A stretch of 11,435 nt of DNA from Planctomycetaceae bacterium (GTDB taxonomy: Bacteria; Planctomycetota; Planctomycetia; Pirellulales; Thermoguttaceae): positions 1-11,435 of the forward strand of contig JAIRPZ010000164.1 in the NCBI GenBank assembly GCA_031256755.1, in the 5' to 3' direction. The notes below the pieces were generated by a model. It was not told the DNA's origin. It did not search any database and was given only the letters and a program-made list of their open reading frames with translations. Within the stretch, counting starts at the first letter, position 1. Each line of letters begins with the position of its first letter. Positions 1-6,953 of the stretch are shown here, piece by piece. Both the position numbers and the translations under genes were made by a program.

Positions 1-1104
1 ATGCCGGTATCGGCACAGCGCACCGTAAGTCAAAAGACCGAACTGGTCATTCCGCCGCTGCAAATTGCGGAAGACGCATCCAAAGGCGAACCGGCAGGGG
101 ACTGGAAAGCCCCGGACGATCCGCTGGATTATGCCGAAACAAAAACAAAAGCAGTCAAAGCCGAAGAAGCCGGAAAAGCCGCCGAAGCCCTGACTCTTTG
201 GGAACGCATTATTGACCGGACTTCTTGCAGCGAACAGCACCGGATCGAAGCCCGAAAACACATTCACGATCTCCGCCCGAAAGTGCAGTACAATACCGAT
301 CCGGCAAAAGCCAATCAATGGAAGGTGTTGGTTTTCGTCCTGCGCGAAATAAAATTTGACCGCAAAAAGACCGTCAAAGAAAAAGATGCCGAAGGAAAAG
401 AAACCGATAAAGAAATCACCGAGACGGCACACAAAATGTTAACAGACGGAGATATGGAAAAAATCGGTCTGCAACTTGCCGGCTGGCGCGATATGGTTTT
501 CAACTGGTCGGGCGGGCAGTGTCTCCTCAATTTCGATGTTATGGTGATGACCGACGTGTACGGCAAAGATCATGGCAGAGATTTTGCGTTTCCGCGGCAC
601 GCCGCCGTTCCTTACTACAATGCCGCACGGGAAAAATTCAACAAAGAAAAATATCAAACGCTGATCGCTTATGCTCCCTGCGATGGTGAAGGCCCGGGCG
701 TTTCTCAACCATGGGTGGCGGCTTGTTACGGACATTGCGGCGAGTTTGCCGAAGCCGGTTATATTATGGTTCCATGGAAATCGAAGTATCCGTTTGCGAA
801 TGAGGCAAAGGGAGAAATGGAACTGCACGAGTGGCTGCATCAGATTGATGACGACACGAGACGGTTCTGCGGTTATCCGAGAGCGGTTGCCCAAGACCCG
901 GACGGCGGACGGATGGAAGGGGATAACCGGGACGGCGGCGATAACGATTACCGTCGTCCGGGCAATGTCAGGAATTGGACGCTGTTTTACAAGCATATCC
1001 TTTCGGAACATCTCACGCGGCAAATCTGGTCGGAAATGAACACGGAAAAAGCCAACCTCAACTCCGATAAACGCCCCGGTTTGGTCAGCAAAATTACCGA
1101 ATGA
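1..1104 (+). CDS. Probable exported HExxH metallopeptidase-like protein, 5'-partial
   Basis: I do not recognise the family. The frame is open from the first base to a TGA at 1102-1104 (367 residues). The first residues, MPVSAQ, look like the end of a signal peptide with cleavage after VSA, so the real start is probably upstream of the window. Residues 48-73 form an Ala/Glu/Lys-rich helical stretch that resembles one TPR-like hairpin. Residues 125-145 are a charged Lys/Glu/Asp insert. The best functional clue is HEWLH at residues 276-280, preceded by a hydrophobic approach and followed by QIDDD. This is the HExxH zinc-binding pattern of gluzincin or metzincin-type peptidases. A third ligand could be one of the Asp/Glu residues after it, but I cannot identify it. 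Six Cys residues suit a folded extracytoplasmic protein. The gene converges on cusA with a 59-bp gap. Peptidase activity is inferred from the motif only. Confidence 0.75.
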   Translation: MPVSAQRTVSQKTELVIPPLQIAEDASKGEPAGDWKAPDDPLDYAETKTKAVKAEEAGKAAEALTLWERIIDRTSCSEQHRIEARKHIHDLRPKVQYNTDPAKANQWKVLVFVLREIKFDRKKTVKEKDAEGKETDKEITETAHKMLTDGDMEKIGLQLAGWRDMVFNWSGGQCLLNFDVMVMTDVYGKDHGRDFAFPRHAAVPYYNAAREKFNKEKYQTLIAYAPCDGEGPGVSQPWVAACYGHCGEFAEAGYIMVPWKSKYPFANEAKGEMELHEWLHQIDDDTRRFCGYPRAVAQDPDGGRMEGDNRDGGDNDYRRPGNVRNWTLFYKHILSEHLTRQIWSEMNTEKANLNSDKRPGLVSKITE

Positions 1105-1105
1105 T

Positions 1106-1144
1106 GCCGCTGCCGGTCATCAAAGAACATCAAAGAACAGCGGC
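1106..1144. terminator. Weak stem-loop between convergent genes, with a 10-bp tandem repeat in the loop
   Basis: GCCGCTG (1106-1112) pairs with CAGCGGC (1138-1144) around a 25-nt loop that contains two perfect copies of CATCAAAGAA (1118-1127 and 1128-1137). It starts two bases after the stop of the + gene and lies 20 bp beyond the cusA stop, so it could serve both. No T-run follows on either strand, so a rho-independent role is uncertain. Confidence 0.3.
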
Positions 1145-1163
1145 GTATGCTTCTCCGTTCCGC

Positions 1164-4100
1164 CTATTCTGCGGCATGCCGTTTCGGGGCGTGCAGCAGG
1201 GTAAAAATGACCGGCGTAACAATTAAAATGTGCAGCAGCGAACTGACCATCCCGCCGACCACCGGCGCAGCAAGCGGCTGCATAATTTCCGTACCGGTTT
1301 GCGATGACCAAAAAATCGGCAGCAAAGACGCAACCGTTGTGCCGACCGTCATTAACTTCGGACGCAGACGCAATCTTGCTCCCGCTTTGACCGATTGAAT
1401 AAATTCGTCATAAGTTAATTGCGGCGAAAGTCCCGCGGCGGACTTATCACGGCATTTTTTCTCAACGGCTTCTTTCAAATAGACCGTCATTATAATCCCC
1501 GTTTGGACGGCTGTACCAAATAAAGCAATGTACCCCACCCATACCGCCACACTGAAAGGAAAACCCAGAAGATGCTGCAAAATGACACCGCCGGTCAACG
1601 CAAACGGTATGGCAAGCAGAATATGAGCCGCTTCCACCGCCGACCGGAACGTCATCACCAGACAGAAAAAAATAACCGCAATCACTGCCGGAAAAACGAT
1701 TTGCAGCGTCCGGCGGGCATGCAACTGATTTTCATATTGTCCGCTGTACTCAATCGTTTGCCCGGATTCCAAAAGAATTTCACGGTTTATACGTTCTTTC
1801 GCTTCGCTGACAAAAGACCCCAAATCGCGTCCGAGAACATTGGTTTGGACAAAGACACGGAGCCGTCCGTTTTCACTCGCAATTTCATTCGGTCCCAGCG
1901 TCCGTTTTATTTGGGCGACCTCGTTCAGCGGAACCCGCTGTCCGCTTGGTGCCGGAATCAGCAGACCGCCGAGTTTTTCAATATCATCGCGGTCGGCACG
2001 GTCAAACCGCACCTGTATATTCCAGCGTTCACGCCCTTTGATGACCGTTGTCACATTCATTCCGCCCAGTCCTGTTTCCGCATAAGATAAAACATCTTCC
2101 GCACGCAGTCCGTAGCGTCCCGTTTTATTGCGGTCAATAATAAATTCCAGATACGGCTTGCCGATATTCCGCGACACCGCTGTACCGGCAGCACCCGGAA
2201 TGGTGCGTACAATCTTTTCAATTTCTCCCGCTTTCTGTTGCAAGGCGTTCAAATCATCGCCGAAAACTTTAATGCCGAGTTGCGCCCGGATTCCGGTACT
2301 GGTCATTAAAACGCGGTTCTCTATCGGCTGCAAAAAGCCCGGCGTATAACCCGGAACCTGCGACAGCATTTCGCTTAAATCCGTAATGATTTTTTCTTTT
2401 GTCAGTCCCTTCCGCCATTCTTTCCGCGGTTTGAGCGTGATCGTTGTTTCAATCATTTCGACCGGTGCCGGGTCTGTGGCGGTATCGGCACGTCCGAGTT
2501 TTCCCGCCGCACAAAGCACTTCGGGATATTGACTCATCACTTCGTCCTGCCAAGCCATAATCCGTTTGACTTCGGTCAGCGACGTTGCCGGAAGCAGTAC
2601 CGGCATAAACAGCAGCGATCCTTCTTCAAGTGCCGGCATAAATTCCGTACCGAATCCGTGAAAGACCGGCAGGCGGCAGGATGTTCCCGGAAACGGGCGG
2701 GCTTCCAGATAATCGTTAACCGTTTTCGGCAGTCCGAAAGCAAGAACCAATGAAACCGCAAGCAGACACACGGCAAAAAACAGTACCGTTTTTTTGAACC
2801 GCAGCGCAAGATCAAGAGCCGGATCATAGATTTTCAGCGTCAGCCGCATCAGCAGATTTCCGTCTTCGCTGCGGAACGGACCGCGTACCAAAAAAGTACA
2901 AAAAACAGGAACAGCGGTTAATGCCAGCAGTACCGCTCCGATAAGGGCAAATGTCTTGGTGTAGGCAAGCGGATGAAAGAGTTTGCCTTCCTGTCCCGAC
3001 AGCAGAAATACCGGAACAAATGCCAGAATAATAATGGACATGGCAAAAAACATCGGACGGCCGACTTGTTTCGATGCGGTCAGCGTGATGTTGAAAATTT
3101 CCTGCGGCGAAAGCGTCTGCGTATTCCCGTTCCTCTTTTTTTCCTCTTCGGCTTGTTCGCAATGCCGTATAACATTTTCCGTTACAACAATTCCTGCATC
3201 CACCAGTACGCCGATACTGACGGCAATGCCTGTCAGTGACATAATATGCGAAGGGATCCCGAAATAGTTCATCAGGATAAAACTGATCAAAATGGCGGAA
3301 GGGAGCGGAAGAGTGACAATGAGGATGGAACGGAAATGAAATAAAAATAAAATATGAGCAAGCGTAACAAGAATGATTTCCTCGCTTAACGCATGCTTGA
3401 GCGTGTCAATCGCCCGTTCTATCAAATCGCTGCGGTCATAAAACGGCGCGATCGTTATGCCCGGCGGCAGTCCTTTTTGGATTTCAGCAATTTTTGCCCG
3501 GACATCTTTGATGACCTGATACGCATTTTCGCCGTACCGCATGACAACGATGCCGCCGACGGCTTCTCTGCCGTTTACGTCCAGAGTTCCCCGCCGGTAT
3601 TCGCCGCCGATTTGTACGGCTGCCACATCTTTAATGTACAACGGAATGCCGCTGCGTGCCTGAACCGGCGTATTTTCTATATCGGCAATGTTTTCGATCA
3701 GTCCGATGCCGCGGACAACAAATTCTGTCCCGTTTTCTTCGAGCGTTTTCCCGCCGACGTTCAGATTGTTCTTTTGCAGTGCATCAATGACTTCGCCGAG
3801 TGACGTGTCAAATTGTTTGAGTTTCAGAGACGAAACCTCCACCTGATATTGACGGACAAAACCGCCGATAGAACCGATTTCCGCCACCCCTTTCACAGCG
3901 GCAAGTTGATACTTGATGTACGTGTCTTGCAGCGTGCGCAGTGAACCAAGGTCTTCTTTTGATGCGGAATCCGTTTGCAGATAATACTGATAAACCCAGC
4001 CCAAACCAGTTGCGTCGGGACCCAGCCGGGCATTAACACCGTCCGGCAGGATATTTCCGAGCGAATTCAGACGTTCCAAAACCCGTGTCCGGGCAAAATA

Positions 4101-4409
4101 GGTCTCGACATTGTCGTAGAAGATGACGGTCAGAAATGAAAATCCGAACATGGAGGTTGCACGGACAGTTTTGACTCCGGCAAGTCCTTGCAGCGAAACG
4201 GACAAAGGATAGGTGATTTGGTCTTCGACTTCCTGCGGCGAGCGTCCTGCCCAGTCCGCATAAACGATGACTTGATTTTCGGACAAGTCCGGCAGCGCAT
4301 CAACCGGTGTGATGCGGACGGCATGGATTCCCCAAGCGCAAACGCCGAGAAATGCCGCCATCACAAGGAAACGGTTATGCAGCGACCAATGAATGAGGGA
4401 GTTGATCAT
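1164..4409 (-). CDS. cusA: CusA-type Cu(I)/Ag(I) efflux RND permease
   Basis: This is an inner-membrane, proton-driven pump of the heavy-metal efflux RND class that passes metal to the adaptor CusB and an outer-membrane channel. At 1081 residues it is full length (E. coli CusA has 1047). The N-terminal DALPDLSENQVIVYADW and the LSGQEGKLFHPLAYTKT segment are classic for the class. TM4 reads GVLVDAGIVVTEN, giving D404 and E411, which match CusA D405 and E412. The spacing and the VDA triplet fit the monovalent-metal subclass better than the DFG...DGA type of Zn/Co/Cd pumps. M602 (LLFM), M652 (VEM) and M702 (VLMTSTG) align with the CusA metal-site methionines 573, 623 and 672. K1018 (RPKLMT) matches K984. 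The ATG at 4409 opens the conserved N-terminus; no good Shine-Dalgarno precedes it. It lies 176 bp after cusB on the same strand and is probably co-transcribed. Silver versus copper cannot be decided. Confidence 0.95.
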   Translation of the reverse strand: MINSLIHWSLHNRFLVMAAFLGVCAWGIHAVRITPVDALPDLSENQVIVYADWAGRSPQEVEDQITYPLSVSLQGLAGVKTVRATSMFGFSFLTVIFYDNVETYFARTRVLERLNSLGNILPDGVNARLGPDATGLGWVYQYYLQTDSASKEDLGSLRTLQDTYIKYQLAAVKGVAEIGSIGGFVRQYQVEVSSLKLKQFDTSLGEVIDALQKNNLNVGGKTLEENGTEFVVRGIGLIENIADIENTPVQARSGIPLYIKDVAAVQIGGEYRRGTLDVNGREAVGGIVVMRYGENAYQVIKDVRAKIAEIQKGLPPGITIAPFYDRSDLIERAIDTLKHALSEEIILVTLAHILFLFHFRSILIVTLPLPSAILISFILMNYFGIPSHIMSLTGIAVSIGVLVDAGIVVTENVIRHCEQAEEEKKRNGNTQTLSPQEIFNITLTASKQVGRPMFFAMSIIILAFVPVFLLSGQEGKLFHPLAYTKTFALIGAVLLALTAVPVFCTFLVRGPFRSEDGNLLMRLTLKIYDPALDLALRFKKTVLFFAVCLLAVSLVLAFGLPKTVNDYLEARPFPGTSCRLPVFHGFGTEFMPALEEGSLLFMPVLLPATSLTEVKRIMAWQDEVMSQYPEVLCAAGKLGRADTATDPAPVEMIETTITLKPRKEWRKGLTKEKIITDLSEMLSQVPGYTPGFLQPIENRVLMTSTGIRAQLGIKVFGDDLNALQQKAGEIEKIVRTIPGAAGTAVSRNIGKPYLEFIIDRNKTGRYGLRAEDVLSYAETGLGGMNVTTVIKGRERWNIQVRFDRADRDDIEKLGGLLIPAPSGQRVPLNEVAQIKRTLGPNEIASENGRLRVFVQTNVLGRDLGSFVSEAKERINREILLESGQTIEYSGQYENQLHARRTLQIVFPAVIAVIFFCLVMTFRSAVEAAHILLAIPFALTGGVILQHLLGFPFSVAVWVGYIALFGTAVQTGIIMTVYLKEAVEKKCRDKSAAGLSPQLTYDEFIQSVKAGARLRLRPKLMTVGTTVASLLPIFWSSQTGTEIMQPLAAPVVGGMVSSLLHILIVTPVIFTLLHAPKRHAAE

Positions 4410-4585
4410 TTTATTCTATCGTTATCATTAAAATTTTCTTCGGCGGTACAATTTTATTTTCATGCTACCTGCGCCGCCCAATCAGCGGTCAAGTCCGTCA
4501 ACCGGCTGCCGTCGTTGATATTCCGGCATAACGCGGAAAACAAGAACGGCGATGACGGTTGTTAAATTGGCAATGCCGCTTTTTT

Positions 4586-6310
4586 TTAATCCAATTTGCT
4601 TCCGCAATGCAGCATTTCACTGCCGAAAAACGGATTTAAGAGCGTTTTATGCTGGCGTTGAATCCATCGGGCAGTCCCTAAAACAGGCGACATCGGACAC
4701 TGACACAGGAACGCCTGCCGTTTGTTTTTTTCCTGACTGCGGACAATATCGGCAACCGCATTGCTGAACGGTTCAAACGGCGTGCGGACTTCCTTTAATG
4801 TCTTGCCGGTTTTCAGTTTCTCGGCAAAAGGATGCAAATGTTTCCGTACTTCCTCCGGCAGCAGTTTGAATTCTTTCTGAACATCCGGCAGATGTTTATT
4901 GTAGTCGTCCAATTTATCGGCGGCTAAATCTTCGGTAATTTTTAAGACGCTTTCAATGAATGCCGGCGGCAGCAGAATGCCTTTTAATGCCGCCGGTAAC
5001 TCTTTGGATATTTTTGCCGAAACCGGATTGCCTCCTTGTTTTTCATGTCCATGTTCCGGCATGCTGTCTGCTGAATGAACTGCGGCTGCGGAAAAACCGA
5101 CATTGACAATCTGCGCCTGACTGTCGAGCAGCAGTGCCGCTTGGGAAACAACACGCTCCTCTTCTTCTACACCGTGCAGCACTTCGTAACATTCATCACC
5201 GGCTGTTCCTAACGTAACTTCCCGCAACTGATAATGTCCGCCGTCTAATTCCACATAAACAACCGGTTTGCTCCGTGTATAAAGAACTGCGCTGCGGGGC
5301 AGGAGCAGGACTTCGCCGCTTTCGACCGACACGACACCGGCGGCGGTCTGCCGGTTCAAAATCCGCCGCTGCGGATTCGGAAGCACCACGCGGACTTTTG
5401 CCGTCCGGGTGACGCTGTCCAGATTCGGGTCAATGAACGTGATCGGAGCCGTTACCGTTTCATTCGGCAGCGAAGTCAGCGTGACTTCCACTTTCTGATT
5501 GATTTTCAAGAGCGGCAAATCCTGTTCATAGGCATCGAAAATAAACCAGAGTTGAGAAAAATCCCCGATGTCGAACAAATGGTCATTGACTTCGACATAC
5601 TGCCCTTCAAATGCTTGACGGGCGATCACAGTGCCGTCAAACGGGGCAAGAATTTCCAGTAATTTTTTCGGTTCGCCGGTTGCTTCCAAGCGGGCAATGT
5701 CCGATTCTTCCAAGCCGTAGGCAAGGAGTTTTTCCCGGCTTGTTGCCAACTCGGAATGGGTGACTGCGCCGATTCCTTTCTGTTGTATCCGAAGATTTTC
5801 CAGATAAAGACGCTGTGCCGTTAAGACATCGGGACTGTAAATTTCCGCAAGCGGTTTATCTTTGGCGACTTCAATGCCGATCTGATTGACGTAAAGTTTT
5901 TCGATGCGTCCCGGTACGCGGGCGGAAAGAACCCGCCGCTTTGTTTCGTCTTCTGCAATGAACCCCGCCACCCGCAGCGTCCGTTTCAGGATTCCCCGCT
6001 TGACAACAGCCGTTTCCGCACCAATGACCGAAGCCGTTGCGGATGATAATTTCAGTGTTCCGGCAGATGCGGAATCTGTGCCGGTTTTTTCTTCGTACAC
6101 CGGACCGAGCCGCATTCCGCAGACGGTACACTTTGCTTTCGGGTCTTGCGATGTGACCTGCGGATCCATCGGGCATTGATAAAACAAAATGCGGCGTTCT
6201 GAAGAGGGACTGCCGGCAGAAGCCAGCGGATTACCGGCGGAAGTCCCGCAGCCGGCTGTAAGCAAAACGGCAGACAAAAGCGTAAAAAGGGGAAAATAAG
6301 CGTGTTTCAT
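4586..6310 (-). CDS. cusB: CusB-type efflux adaptor lipoprotein with N-terminal HMBD and C-terminal DUF3347-like domain
   Basis: This is the periplasmic membrane-fusion subunit that links the CusA pump to an outer-membrane channel and hands over metal (574 residues). The N-terminus is a lipoprotein signal with lipobox LTAGC (Cys21). Residues 42-72 form a heavy-metal-binding domain with QCPMDP and CTVCGM (C46, M48, C61, C64, M66). Residues about 130-245 hold the lipoyl/barrel-sandwich halves around a helical hairpin, including the conserved APFDGTV. About 250-315 is the beta-barrel, and about 330-400 the membrane-proximal domain. A His/Met linker (MPEHGHEK, 417-424) leads to residues 432-574. 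These end in CQCPM, ARWIQ, NPFFGSEM and CG, which resembles the DUF3347 metal-binding domain. The extra domain makes it longer than classical CusB (about 400). A consensus sigma70 promoter lies about 60 bp upstream, and no Shine-Dalgarno is visible. The cusA gene follows. Confidence 0.93.
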   Translation of the reverse strand: MKHAYFPLFTLLSAVLLTAGCGTSAGNPLASAGSPSSERRILFYQCPMDPQVTSQDPKAKCTVCGMRLGPVYEEKTGTDSASAGTLKLSSATASVIGAETAVVKRGILKRTLRVAGFIAEDETKRRVLSARVPGRIEKLYVNQIGIEVAKDKPLAEIYSPDVLTAQRLYLENLRIQQKGIGAVTHSELATSREKLLAYGLEESDIARLEATGEPKKLLEILAPFDGTVIARQAFEGQYVEVNDHLFDIGDFSQLWFIFDAYEQDLPLLKINQKVEVTLTSLPNETVTAPITFIDPNLDSVTRTAKVRVVLPNPQRRILNRQTAAGVVSVESGEVLLLPRSAVLYTRSKPVVYVELDGGHYQLREVTLGTAGDECYEVLHGVEEEERVVSQAALLLDSQAQIVNVGFSAAAVHSADSMPEHGHEKQGGNPVSAKISKELPAALKGILLPPAFIESVLKITEDLAADKLDDYNKHLPDVQKEFKLLPEEVRKHLHPFAEKLKTGKTLKEVRTPFEPFSNAVADIVRSQEKNKRQAFLCQCPMSPVLGTARWIQRQHKTLLNPFFGSEMLHCGSKLD

Positions 6311-6345
6311 GGGATATTTTATGGTTAGGTTTTCGTAGCCCCATG

Positions 6346-6360
6346 CCGGCGGATGGCCGG
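6346..6360 (-). promoter_or_regulatory. Short hairpin in the cusB 5' leader
   Basis: CCGGC (6346-6350) and GCCGG (6356-6360) form a 5-bp GC stem with a 5-nt loop in the predicted untranslated leader of cusB. One arm overlaps the 10-bp repeat at 6356-6365. The stem could be coincidental in GC-rich DNA. Confidence 0.25.
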
Positions 6361-6365
6361 ACAGG
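6356..6365 (+). promoter_or_regulatory. Third, partial copy of the candidate operator at the cusB start site
   Basis: GCCGGACAGG occurs here and again at 6420-6429, inside the 20-bp element upstream of the promoter. The two copies are 64 bp apart in the same orientation. This one covers the predicted transcription start of cusB (about 6366), so a protein bound to it would be placed to repress. Only 10 bp match, so chance is possible. Confidence 0.4.
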
Positions 6366-6372
6366 TACGGTA

Positions 6373-6401
6373 ATTATACATTCTTTTGTTTGAGATGTCA
6401 A
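6373..6401 (-). promoter_or_regulatory. Consensus sigma70 promoter of cusBA
   Basis: On the - strand, TTGACA (6401-6396) and TATAAT (6378-6373) are both perfect consensus hexamers separated by exactly 17 bp. Transcription would start near 6366 and give a leader of about 56 nt before the cusB ATG at 6310. The 17-bp spacer argues against a MerR/CueR-type activator, which normally works on a stretched 19-20 bp spacer. A promoter this strong more likely needs a repressor, which suits the repeated elements on both sides. Confidence 0.85.
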
Positions 6402-6410
6402 AACGTCGCC

Positions 6411-6430
6411 GGTGTCCTTGCCGGACAGGC
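6411..6430 (+). promoter_or_regulatory. Candidate operator, copy 1, upstream of the cusB promoter
   Basis: GGTGTCCTTGCCGGACAGGC contains the perfect dyad TGTCC-ttgcc-GGACA (6413-6417 / 6423-6427). It lies 9 bp upstream of the -35 box of cusB. The same 20 bases, with one change, recur on the opposite strand at 7504-7523 in front of the exported Cys-rich gene. Two near-identical copies at the control regions of one metal block suggest a shared binding site for a regulator. Its sequence does not match the CopY, CueR or CsoR sites I know. Confidence 0.55.
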
Positions 6431-6450
6431 GCGTCGTATTTTAGAGAACG

Positions 6451-6477
6451 CGGGGGACATTCGTCCCCCGTTTATTT
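6451..6477. terminator. Strong GC stem-loop terminator after the Cys-pair protein gene
   Basis: CGGGGGAC (6451-6458) pairs perfectly with GTCCCCCG (6463-6470) around a 4-nt ATTC loop. On the + strand TTTATTT follows at once, the classic rho-independent pattern. On the - strand, which carries the neighbouring genes, the tail is less U-rich (CGTTCTCT). It lies 14 bp beyond the stop of the 113-residue gene and about 50 bp before the cusB promoter. It therefore probably ends the Cys-rich transcript and separates it from cusBA. No + strand gene ends nearby. Confidence 0.6.
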
Positions 6478-6483
6478 CCGAAT

Positions 6484-6825
6484 CTATCTTATCCAACTGA
6501 CAGATGACCGAGTTGTTTGCACGCCGGTACGTCCGGCGTTGTTTGCCGCCCGCGGCGTTGCTGCCGCCGATGCGGATGATGCAGCGGCATTATTCGACCG
6601 GTTTGCCGTCTGCGGCGAGGCCGCGGAACGGTTCGGACGGTTATACGTTCCCGATGTTTGAGAACGTTGAGCGGCTGTACAGCATGCGGAATCGGCAGCC
6701 GTACAGCAAGCGGGTTTTCTGCCGTTGACCGGCGTACAGCAGGATGCGCTGCCGGACTTGGCGGCGGTGCCTGATGACGCGGTATTGACGGACGAAGCAT
6801 ATAAACCGGCTGTTGAAATAGCCAT
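6484..6825 (-). CDS. Small Ala/Ser/Thr-rich protein with three Cys-Cys pairs, candidate metal-binding protein
   Basis: I do not recognise a family. The start at 6825 is chosen because a perfect AGGAGGT (6838-6832) lies 6 nt upstream; the longer open frame to 7020 has no such site. The product has 113 residues. Residues 1-28 are Ala/Ser/Thr/Gly-rich with no clear signal peptide. Three Cys pairs follow, at C29-C30, C40-C41 and C48-C49, each in a CCT context (the last two ACCTAA-like). After residue 52 comes a low-complexity tail rich in Ala, Ser, Asn and Arg, with no other Cys. Six clustered thiols just upstream of cusBA suggest soft-metal binding, like a metallothionein or cytosolic copper buffer. 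That role is inference. The ribosome site and the metal context support a real gene; low complexity and lack of known homologues weaken it. Confidence 0.6.
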   Translation of the reverse strand: MAISTAGLYASSVNTASSGTAAKSGSASCCTPVNGRKPACCTAADSACCTAAQRSQTSGTYNRPNRSAASPQTANRSNNAAASSASAAATPRAANNAGRTGVQTTRSSVSWIR

Positions 6826-6900
6826 AGTAGTACCTCCTGAATGATTGTTGGAATTAAAGTGAAATGACGAAAAAATGAACGAACACGAAAGCGCGGTTTC

Positions 6901-6943
6901 CTGCCGTTTTCTGCAACAGAATCTCTGCGGCGTAAAACGGCAG
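6901..6943. repeat. 10-bp perfect inverted repeat between the two Cys-rich genes
   Basis: CTGCCGTTTT (6901-6910) and AAAACGGCAG (6934-6943) are perfectly complementary around a 23-nt loop. The loop contains a smaller dyad, CAGA-atc-TCTG (6917-6927). It begins 10 bp after the stop of the exported Cys-rich gene and lies about 75 bp before the next start. No U-run follows on the - strand, so it may act as an RNA-stabilising or attenuating stem instead of a simple terminator. Confidence 0.5.
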
Positions 6944-6953
6944 ACATTTTCGT

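Noticed and set aside
439..1023. 194-residue open frame on the - strand opposite the HExxH gene
   Set aside because: It is antisense to a better-supported gene, has no recognisable domain and looks like translated shadow sequence rich in Arg, Pro and Ile.
1572..2090. 172-residue open frame on the + strand within cusA
   Set aside because: It is fully antisense to the conserved pump, whose reading frame is certain. It has no ribosome site or domain.
4561..4588. T8 run with a short GC stem on the + strand near the cusB stop, terminator-like
   Set aside because: The stem is only 3-4 bp and no + strand gene ends there. AAATTGG/CCAATTT arms around it are too short to call.
6386..6661. 91-residue open frame on the + strand opposite the Cys-pair gene
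   Set aside because: It would begin inside the cusB promoter and read through the stem-loop at 6451-6470. The - strand gene has a perfect Shine-Dalgarno.
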